Source: Aphanomyces cochlioides | Lineage: Eukaryota > Oomycota > Saprolegniomycetes > Saprolegniales > Verrucalvaceae | Direction of reading: 5' to 3' | Assembly: GCA_019828595.1 (NCBI GenBank) | Contig: JAHQRK010000027.1 | Location: 682,001 to 746,000, forward strand | Length of the DNA stretch: 64,000 bases | Shown: positions 52,589 to 61,072 of the stretch, one piece after another | Numbering within the stretch: the stretch's first letter is position 1 | Layout of the letters: the number at the start of each line of letters is the position of its first letter | Program-made: the position numbers and the translations under genes | Notes under the pieces: model-generated | What the model was told of the DNA's origin: nothing | The model's database searches: none | The model's input: the letters and a program-made list of their open reading frames with translations, nothing else

Positions 52589-54146
52589 CAGTCCACGAAG
52601 TTTTTATACGCGCACATAAATTTTGCAAGATAACATCAGATTTCTCGGAATAAAAATATGTGTTTTGTAATTTTTCAAGTTTTACGGCGAAAATTGGGCC
52701 TTCGGACAGTGCTCTCTGTCACACACCGCAATAAGTCATCCATTTTCACATAGATATGGGAGGGTATCGAAAACGGGGGGCGGTGACCTGTGAGAAATAA
52801 TTATACGCGCAGGGACTTTTTAAATTTTTTAAAGTACCCAAACTACATTTAAAATGGATTTTAAACTACGAGCTATTTATAGCCATACAAAAGACACGAA
52901 ATGGCGCGCATCTGGCATCAAAATTCGATTTTGTCATGCCACGAGGACCTGAATTGACGCAACTGGAGATAGGCAAGATCCTAGCATGGAAAGAAGAGAA
53001 TATTTCTATGCGGGAGATTGCTAGACGTCTCCAAAGCTCCGACTCAACCATACGAGCCTTTTTGAAGTCACCTGACACTTACAAGACCAAGAAAAGAAGC
53101 TGAAGGAAGACGCGACTTCTGAAAAGGGACATCCGACGAATTTTCCGCAACGCGCTGGTCCACAACTACGGCAGAAAAGAGCGCGAAAACCCTCTCTCGA
53201 AAGGTCTCAGGACGCACTGTGTTGAACATGTTGAAGTCGTCCAAATTTGTCAAGTACGCCAAGAAAAAGCCTGCGCCGGCACTGACCAAGCAGCACAAAA
53301 TCAAGCGGAAGAAATTTGCCGCTAAGTTCTTGTCAAAAGTCCAGTTGTGGGATAACATCATCTTCTCAGATGAAAAGAAGTTCAACCTGGATGGTCCTGA
53401 TGGATTTCGCTGCTACTGGCGTGACTTACGACGTGATGAAGAAACCTTCTCCAAGCGTGTATGCGGAGGTGGAAGTGTTATGGTGTGGGCTGCAGTCAAT
53501 CGCCACGGAAAGTCGTCCCTCGTATTCCTTGAAGGCAAGCAAGACTCAAGGAAGTATTGCGACACTCTCGAGAAACATCTCATGCCATTTATCGGTGAAA
53601 TCAAGCGGCTCAATGGTGGAAAAGACGTTGTGTTCCAACAAGACAACGCGTCAATTCATGTGTCCAAGTTCACGGGTGAGTTTATTGATGAGTCTGGGTT
53701 ATTGCTACTAGACTGGCCAAGTAAGAGCCCCGATTTGAACATCATTGAGAACGTTTGGGGCCAATTGGTACGCCTGGTTTACGCAGGCGGGCGCCAGTTT
53801 GACAATGTCTCTGATTTGAAGAGACAAATTGCATTGTCATGGACGCAAATCACCGTGGAGTACTTGGCGAAGCTTGTGGAAAGTATGCCAACTCGCCTGG
53901 CCAACGTATTGTTGAAGAACGGCAGTGCCATTGACTATTAGTCTAGTGCGCGTATAATTACTTCTGGCAATGAAACTTGAATTTTTCATGTTTGATGAGA
54001 TAACTAGTTGTAATCTTTCAGTTTTATCGAAAGATCAATCGTTCATTCAGTTAATAATTGATTGAAAACAATCAGCATAAATAGACTATTCTTTTTGTGT
54101 GTTTACTGTAAATAACATGATGCGCGTATAAATACTTCGAGAACTG
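52589..54146 (+). mobile_element. Tc1/mariner-type DNA transposon, 1558 bp
   Basis: The element is flanked by TA on both sides (52587-52588 and 54147-54148). Its ends are inverted: CAGTCCACGAAGTTTTTATA against, reversed, CAGTTCTCGAAGTATTTATA, then CGCGCA in both. A second copy of the ATACGCGCA core lies about 200 bp inside each end (near 52803 and 53947). This is the IR/DR layout of some Tc1 elements. It contains one broken transposase. Confidence 0.88.
52936..53941 (+). pseudogene. Tc1-type DD34E transposase, frameshifted
   Basis: The N-terminal helix-turn-helix part starts at ATG 52936 (MPRGPELTQLEIGKIL, then MREIARRLQSSDSTI). It hits a stop at about 53101 and continues in a second frame (RKTRLLKRDIRRIF), then a third from about 53160 (AEKSAKTLSRKVSGRTV) to 53941. 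The catalytic region is intact: Asp in IIFSDEKKFNLDG, Asp in VVFQQDNASIHVS and Glu in SPDLNIIENVWG. At least two frameshifts near 53100 and 53160 inactivate it. Confidence 0.88.
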
Positions 54147-54221
54147 TAGTCATTTCCTTTTTTCTATCAAAATTCAATTTTTTCTTCATTTTTAATTCTT
54201 TTTTCAATTTACATCACAAAG
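54147..54221. other. Short promoter region of bZIP-like gene 1
   Basis: 75 bp of T-rich sequence between the Tc1 end and the start codon. The transposon therefore sits directly against this gene's 5' end and may alter its promoter. Confidence 0.5.
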
Positions 54222-55515
54222 ATGGAGAACATGATGAAGGATGACGACAACGATGAAGAAGAGCTCGATATGGAGCTCTTGGAGAAGTTTGACCATAAGC
54301 TACGACGGAGAATTTATCTGCGAAACATGCGCCAGATCTACCGCAACGAAGAAAGGCAGGAACGAGAGTATCTGCATCATAAAATCGCCGAGCTCGAGGA
54401 GATTATCAAGCCGCTGCAGCAACAAGCAGCACGACGAAAAGCGTGGACATTACTGCCTTGGAAAGACATTGCAGATGAACTTGGAGAAGAGTGTGATAAT
54501 GCAACAGCAGAGTGGAGCCACCTGAAAGCTCAAGTCGAAGAATATGAAGAGATTGTCCGCATCATGAAGAAATGGGTTGCAAGCAATTGCGCGCTCAAGG
54601 TAGACCGTCTTTTGAAATACTTGGCTCTCATATTTATGCTGTAGTGCTCGTTGGATGGACGCGTATCGACATGGCGGGACAATAGTTTACCGGCAAACCC
54701 TCAATCACGGCGTCTCGGCAAGGAATGGATCACAAAGCAGCTCTATTACAATGTGACACGCATGTTTCACGCCTATGGCTTTCCACCGATAGACTGCATG
54801 GACGACTTTCATCTCTTTGACATGGATTCGGAGACATCAGCTGGCGTTCAGTACGTTTTTGGTGGTCAATTCAACGACGTGTCGCCGGAATCGCTTGCGT
54901 TGCTTTATTGTGGACAGACTTGCTCCGTTCTCATGGCCAATCTGCAGCATCGTATTCCGTCAGAGGTACAAGCCACAGAGAATTTCTTTTAAGCTGAGAG
55001 AACTTGTGGAACGTAGACAGTCAAAGAATCGGATGGAGACATGCAACTGCATCAAATGGTCACGGACAACGGCGAGTTTGTCAATGTCCTCGCCGCAAGT
55101 TTCAATGAAGAAGGGCGGTTCGTAGCCGTTGTCCAAGACATTCTTGACGATGAAACAGTCGAATTGGACGATCGCTTTCGACTGCGGCGGTATCGCACGT
55201 ACTGGTATGCCTAAATGGATAGCTTTGTGGGAGAGAAAATGATTTTTGCATAGGGTTGAAGTGTTTTGTTTGCCGTCGGGACAATGGAAGCGCCGTTTTT
55301 TGTACTTGCTGTCGCAGCAGTGCGGTCCACTAGGCCCAATACGTCTCGAGGAAGAAGCTCTCACATGGGGCTGCAATTTAGAAGACGTCGTGCCGCATTT
55401 ACGACCAGTTCGCTTTCGGCACGAGTTTCTCAAAATGTGCGCTCGGCTATGTCCCCATGGTGGCTTTTTCAATCCTGAAAACGCCGCAAGTCGACGCCAA
55501 CGCCGAGAAGCTTGA
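54222..55515 (+). CDS. bZIP-like oomycete protein, copy 1
   Basis: Four exons (54222-54599, 54645-54965, 55017-55204, 55254-55515) give 382 residues. An acidic start is followed by a basic region plus heptad-type helix (LRRRIYLRNMRQIYRNEERQ, then LHHKIAELEEII), as in bZIP transcription factors. PWKDIADEL and a second coil (EEYEEIVRIMKKWVAS) follow. The folded C-terminal part starts DGRVSTWRDNSLP and includes RRLGKEWITKQLYYNV, then FPPIDCMDDFHLFDMD. This combination is a lineage-expanded oomycete family that I know only as hypothetical proteins; a START-like fold for the C-terminus is possible. A paralog lies 833 bp downstream. Confidence 0.8.
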
Positions 55516-56347
55516 AGAATTTACCGGTATGTCCAAGCAGACAATTATCTGGTAGAAGCCAATTATCAGAGGCGTCATCCCAAGCCATTGAGCTCTAGAA
55601 GACGGCAAGCGTCGTCGAATAGATTGATTTGTGTCGCTCCATCCCTTGCCAATTCAAACAAGGGTTAAAACTGTTGCCTACAGAAGTACCAGGGCTTGGA
55701 GGATGCCAACTTCGTCGGAACTGATGAAGAAACAGAGTAGACACAATACAGTTGTCGGTGGGGGCTGAAACTTGTGAACTACACAGTGCAGTTTATGCTA
55801 ATTACTTCGCCGCTCCGATCACTGTAACCTGGATCAGATCAACGTCAAGCGAGGGATATAAACATTTGCACATGGTCAAATCTTCCGTCGTATGGTGCGC
55901 CGTGATGTTGACCATGTCGGCCCCAACGCGGACTGCACCCACAAGTAAGTATCACTTTTAGTATCATAACTCATAATATATCAAATTTTGTATCAAAACA
56001 ATTATGTCGATGCAACGTGAAATGAATACAATGTATCGGCAGCGTACATCTTTCATACAGTATGATCGATCAAACACTGTTGAGATCGTACACAAAAGGA
56101 GACTCTAAATCTTGCTCAAACTCTGACACGACCACGCTGCCAAAGGCAGAGGAAGCATTTCAATGGCCTTGGCCAAGTTCTCCTCTTATTTGATTTCTTC
56201 AGAAATTGCAAAAGTTGCAAAAAATTGTAAATTTGGCCTCGAATTTGTATCATTTCTACTATTTTTTTCAAATTGAGTGAATTTTTTTGGTTGTCAAGCA
56301 CGATGGTGGTGTAAGATGACTCCCATACGGTATTCAGACACGGGATC
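55516..56347. other. Intergenic region between the bZIP-like paralogs
   Basis: 832 bp. Some stretches (55750-55960) are balanced in composition and might be a decayed gene, but no frame can be supported. The last 250 bp are AT-rich and likely hold the promoter of the second paralog. Confidence 0.4.
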
Positions 56348-57633
56348 ATGGGGAGAAGCGTCGAGTCTCGTCCTGAGTTGCCACCGCCGCTCCAGGTGAT
56401 AAAGAAGCGCATGTACATGAGGCTCTATCGAGTCCAGAACAAGAAAGACACGGAAAATCTGCATGAACAAGTCGCGACGCTGGAAGAAGAGCTCGAAAAG
56501 TTGCAAGCAATGAAAAAAGCCAGTCGACCGCAGACGGTATCTTCAGCGCTCTCCTGGAAGGACATCTCGCAAGGATTGCTGGAATCCACCGATCAAGCTA
56601 ATGTGACAAACGCGTCGCTAAAGCAAAAGCTCCGCCAATATCGCCATCTCGTCCATGAAATGAAACGCTGGGTTGTTGCCAACTCTGCTCCCGTCCGTGC
56701 CGTCACCGTAGCTCAATGATTAACGGCTTCATTCTAGGCAATGGAACTACCAGCATATCGACCATCGTGGCGCAATGTCTCGCTTCTGTCGAATCCAGAA
56801 TCAAGAGAACTTGGCAAAAATTGGATCATGCAGCAAATGTATCACCAAATCGAGGGCACATTCCACCAGTTTGGATTCCCAGCGTGGAGTCCGACCACCG
56901 ACAATTCGTTCAACGTGTACCACATGGACTTTCAGCCTAGCGGCTGTGTCGTGCTCTCTCATTGCGTTCAAACCGAGACGGATTTCACATTTGACCAAAT
57001 CCGAGCCATGTATCGGCAGTACCTCTGCAGCATCCTCATGGTCGACTGCTTGTATCCCATGCCAGACTCTGTACGTCATCTCTTCATCAATGCAAGGTAT
57101 CTTATCGCGTCCTTTTAGACTATCGTTGAAGAAACTCCGACGACAACACTCCATCGTTTCTCAACGCCACTGGAGCGAATTAACCTCCTTTGTGGGGAAT
57201 TCTTTCAAGATGATCGTCTTGTCATCGTTGCTCAACACATCCAGGAGGACGATGCGATCGAACCAGCCTTCCGTCAACGCCATCGCTCCTTCTGGTAGAT
57301 ATCTCCACTCTCTTCCTCCTCGCTAATGCTCCGAGTAGGCTCGAGATGTCACGGCTACCAAATGGTCGCTACTTGGAGCGGACTATTCATTCCATGTCGA
57401 CATGCTTCACGCCCACGGAAGGTTACCTCAGTCTCGACGCGGAAGCACGGCTCTGGGGCATGGATCTCTCTGCATTTCCGACGGACGACTTGAAAGAATT
57501 CATGTTTCGCCAAGGCATTCTGTACCAACTCATGCCGTCGCTCAAATGCAATGTTCCAGGACGCATCGAGTCGGCCTTGGCTTCCATTCAGCATCAAGAG
57601 CAGCTTCCATCAGAATCTCCTCTTCTACTTTAA
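56348..57633 (+). CDS. bZIP-like oomycete protein, copy 2
   Basis: Four exons (56348-56692, 56738-57070, 57119-57294, 57339-57633) again give 382 residues. The basic-leucine zipper is clear (KKRMYMRLYRVQNKKDTENL, then HEQVATLEEELEKLQ). SWKDISQGL, YRHLVHEMKRWV and the C-terminal domain (YRPSWRNVSLL, then RELGKNWIMQQMYHQIEG and FGFPAW) follow in the same order as in copy 1. Intron positions and phases match copy 1 (0, 0, 2), so the two genes are a tandem duplication. Sequence has diverged strongly. Likely a DNA-binding regulator; targets unknown. It converges on STT3 with 48 bp between stop codons. Confidence 0.82.
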
Positions 57634-57681
57634 TAATCGCAACGAGCTATAGACATATGATCGTCCTTGTTATTTCTCCAT

Positions 57682-60504
57682 TTACAACACTTCATAGACT
57701 ACCCAACGACGATTGTGCTCCTCGCCTTCCATCTTGGGTTCTGAGCAAGCGCCATCAATGCAACCACAAGCCTTAGCAGGATCGTCCAAGCAAGGACGGT
57801 CGCAATCCTTCGAGTTCTTCCACTTGCCGGTCGACTTGAGCTTGTTGAAAACGAAGGAATGGCCGTCTTGTTCACCGCGAGCAATTGCAAAGTATTTCGT
57901 CTTGGCTTCAACCGCGTGATGCAGAGCATGGCTAAAGAACGCGCCGGATTGTCCACCGACGTACTTCTTTTCGTCAAAGCTGTTTTCAGTACCGTAGCAG
58001 CCGATCAACTTGGTGGGACGCAATTCAGGAACTGGTTCATCATCGTCATCCGACGAGGCACTGCTAGACGAAGAGGACGACGAAGAGCCACCTTTGCCAC
58101 TCATGCGGTTCAAGTATTCTTCGTGGTACTTCTTGGCATCTTCGTCCAAGCCCTTGTTGAAATCTTCAATTTGCTTGAAGGATTTACGCTTGGCGAGGGT
58201 TTCGTCAAGGGCAGGAGGGTATTGTCCCGTGCAATACCAACTTCCTGGTGCATCGCAAATGCGGTTAGCGGGGTCGGCAATCCACTTCTTTGATTCTTCC
58301 GATACATCCATAACCTTGAAGATACGAAGGAGGCCGTATTTAGACTGGAAGACCGGGCGGAAGCGGCTAGGGTCGACATTGACTTGAGGGTTGATGCCGT
58401 GTTGATGCAAACGGTAGAGCAAACTCTTCTTCATCATAGGCGTGGGGTTACCTTGCGAGTAGAACCCAAAGTTGGAGCAGAGAGGATCGCCAGGGCAAAT
58501 ATCTTCGAAGACACTGTTACCAATACGAGCCAAGTGAGGCGACTTGGCCAAATCGTCACCTCCACCACCGGCCCAGATGAGCACATAGTCGGCCAAGTGT
58601 CTGATAATGTTGTGCGCACGCTTTTCTGGCGACGTGAGGCAACGGCCAAGGAGAGCAATGTGTTCGTGGTTCCACGTGTTACCATCGGCAATCGTCGTGC
58701 GGTTACCAATGCCAGTAATTTGGTAGCCATAGTCCCACCAAGCCATAATACGCGCATCTTCAGGAGTATGCTTCTTGAGCCAGAGGTAACCTTCTCGGTA
58801 ATCATCGACAATGATCTTTTCACCCGTGCGAAGTTGAGCTTCAAACGTGATGGATGGGCCAGAGAGAGGTCCCTTCATCATTTGTGTGTAGTCGTAGAAT
58901 TCGACAGCGTATCTGTAGCCAACAACAACAATCACAGTGGCAACAACCTTGCGCATCAGCTTGACTGGACCGGAGTTGTATGCCTTGCCAACAACCGAAG
59001 GACTTGCTTCGTCGGCAGGCTTCTTCTTCTTGTCGGCAGATTTCTTGGACTTCTTATCAGTCTTATCTTCCTCTTTCTTTTCTTCCGTAGCGACTGGGGC
59101 TGGTTGTTGTTGCTCCCCACCGACAATAGCTTCGATAAGATCATAGGCTTCAAACAAGACAAAGTCCACCAAGTAGCCACCAACAACGCCCGTCAAAATA
59201 CTAGCAGGACCACCCATGAGCAGCATAAGACGATTCATCTTCGTCGAGAAGAAATAGGTCACGACAGAGTAGACGACCAAGAACGTCAGCGGATCTGATC
59301 GAGCATTTGTACCACGGATAAACGGACGGAAGACCGACTCAGCCAAAATAATAGCCAAACCAACAGGAGCTGTGTAGCACGTGAGGTGCAAAAATTGCCA
59401 GAAGGCATCGTTCTTCACAGGTTGATGCTCGGCCACACTGTCGACAAGAGGATTGCCGGTACGAGTGTGTTGGACGAAGAGACCACGAATACGCGATGAC
59501 AATGGACCGAAATAGCCCGTAGGCCACAAAATTTGAACCACAACAGCCAAAATGCCAATACCAACGCTGGCAACGACCGTGTAGACAAAGAGCATGTTGG
59601 CACGTGTCGCTTTGGCTGCATCAATCTTGAAGAAAGTCTTGAGGAAGAGAGGATGGTGGCAGATCTTGAGCCCTTGAAGACCAAAGAAGACCAACATAGG
59701 GGCCAATTGTTCAAGGGAGCGCAAAGGAGCTTGTCCGATTACAGGAACTTGCATCGCACCAACGGTACCAACGATGTACCAGAGAGTGTAAGACCAGTAC
59801 AACTTGTCAGAGAAGCGACCGAGGAGGACAAGAATAAAAGCGTGAAGCCCGATCATGTTGAGGACGTAAATGTATCCACCCCATGTCGCGGCCATCGAGA
59901 TATATGCTAAGCCCGTGAGGATGCCAATAGGAGACGCCTTCGAGTTATCATTCGAGTAGAGTGACGCACACCAGCACAAGAAAGTCAAAAGCAGGCACGA
60001 GATCGCTACGGATTCGTTATCGTAGCCGCCACCAACTGAGCGCATCAAGTGGGCAGGAATGATCGACATCACCCAGCCTGCAACGAGAGCCGAGGAGATG
60101 CGACCCGAGCAAACGTAGGTCAACGCAGTAAGCGTCAATGTGGCAAAAACACCTCCCCAGACAGGTGTGTAGCAGCAGACATCATTCAACGACATAGGGA
60201 TACCTACAGCGTTGAGAACTTGCCACACCGTCACGGAGATGATTTGCATGCCAGGGTAAATGGTCGTGCCAACAGGGCGGCCCAAAGGATACCAGGACAT
60301 GTAGTCGTACCACTTGAAGAAGCGTTCATAGCCATTGTCAGCCAAATACTCGGCCGCGCGGTAATTAAACCAAGGATCAAACTCGTGGATAATCATCCCA
60401 TACTTGCGGATTGCGTCCATGCGCTGCTCAGCAGCCATGTAGCCGATCAGGACCAGGGAAGCAGCGGTGACGGTGCCACCGATGACCCATCCGATGACTC
60501 CCAT
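57682..60504 (-). CDS. STT3: Oligosaccharyltransferase catalytic subunit STT3
   Basis: 940 residues in a single exon from ATG 60504, notable beside intron-rich neighbours. STT3 transfers the lipid-linked glycan to Asn in N-x-S/T sites in the ER lumen. The N-terminal part has about a dozen membrane segments. The metal-binding HEFDPWFNYR lies at residues 41-50, and an SVAEHQP version of the SVSEHQ loop is near residue 358. The lumenal domain starts after a lysine-rich linker (about residues 455-490), with the acceptor-recognition motif WWDYG near residue 587 and the following NGNTWN-like DGNTWNHEHIALLG. The C-terminus adds a Ser/Asp-rich low-complexity stretch and a cysteine-rich end (CLDDPAKACGCIDGAC), longer than the animal versions. 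Confidence 0.97.
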   Translation of the reverse strand: MGVIGWVIGGTVTAASLVLIGYMAAEQRMDAIRKYGMIIHEFDPWFNYRAAEYLADNGYERFFKWYDYMSWYPLGRPVGTTIYPGMQIISVTVWQVLNAVGIPMSLNDVCCYTPVWGGVFATLTLTALTYVCSGRISSALVAGWVMSIIPAHLMRSVGGGYDNESVAISCLLLTFLCWCASLYSNDNSKASPIGILTGLAYISMAATWGGYIYVLNMIGLHAFILVLLGRFSDKLYWSYTLWYIVGTVGAMQVPVIGQAPLRSLEQLAPMLVFFGLQGLKICHHPLFLKTFFKIDAAKATRANMLFVYTVVASVGIGILAVVVQILWPTGYFGPLSSRIRGLFVQHTRTGNPLVDSVAEHQPVKNDAFWQFLHLTCYTAPVGLAIILAESVFRPFIRGTNARSDPLTFLVVYSVVTYFFSTKMNRLMLLMGGPASILTGVVGGYLVDFVLFEAYDLIEAIVGGEQQQPAPVATEEKKEEDKTDKKSKKSADKKKKPADEASPSVVGKAYNSGPVKLMRKVVATVIVVVGYRYAVEFYDYTQMMKGPLSGPSITFEAQLRTGEKIIVDDYREGYLWLKKHTPEDARIMAWWDYGYQITGIGNRTTIADGNTWNHEHIALLGRCLTSPEKRAHNIIRHLADYVLIWAGGGGDDLAKSPHLARIGNSVFEDICPGDPLCSNFGFYSQGNPTPMMKKSLLYRLHQHGINPQVNVDPSRFRPVFQSKYGLLRIFKVMDVSEESKKWIADPANRICDAPGSWYCTGQYPPALDETLAKRKSFKQIEDFNKGLDEDAKKYHEEYLNRMSGKGGSSSSSSSSSASSDDDDEPVPELRPTKLIGCYGTENSFDEKKYVGGQSGAFFSHALHHAVEAKTKYFAIARGEQDGHSFVFNKLKSTGKWKNSKDCDRPCLDDPAKACGCIDGACSEPKMEGEEHNRRWVVYEVL

Positions 60505-61072
60505 CGTGCAACTTGCAATGTGAGGATAAGAAAGGATTTCAGGGGTGGCCTAGTGGCAAGCTCTGATTGGTTCTAAACTTTCAAATAATACGATTTGATT
60601 GGCTGAAGAATATATTTTTATCCAACGAAAATTGTTTTTCTCCCGATTTCCCTTTGGAGTGTCCGACTTTTCCCATGCTGTGGACAGGACGACGGTTCAA
60701 CATGGACACGATGGATGCAGACGGATTTCCCTGCTGGCCTAACCTCTCCACCAGCTCACTGCTTCATTCATTGGCTTCAGGAGCCATGCAGCTCACGCTC
60801 TCATGCGCTTTATAGCGTCCAGCGAGTCGGTTTGGGTGCGAAACTTGACACCTTGGAGGAATGTAACTGAAGATAGTCTTGCCAGGATAATGCGTGCGAG
60901 GCGATCTTCTGTAGCATTTGCACTGGAGACACAACTCCAAGCCAGTCCCCTTCGTGAAACGTTTTGTGTGCATCAATGGTGCTGGCGTTGCCAATGGATC
61001 TAGATGAACCCAGGAACATGATTGAGAGGGAATGATATGGATTGATATTCATAAAATCTACATGTTGGTTAT
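60505..61072. other. Intergenic region, STT3 promoter side
   Basis: 568 bp upstream of STT3 and downstream of the glucan synthase, which is transcribed toward it. Short frames on both strands have no recognisable motif. Confidence 0.45.

Noticed and set aside
58384..59298. 304-codon plus-strand frame over STT3
   Set aside because: It is an antisense shadow; the minus strand encodes full-length STT3.
60764..60994. Minus-strand frame with a CLQCKC segment
   Set aside because: Too short, no conserved context, no splice partners, and not repeated elsewhere in the window.
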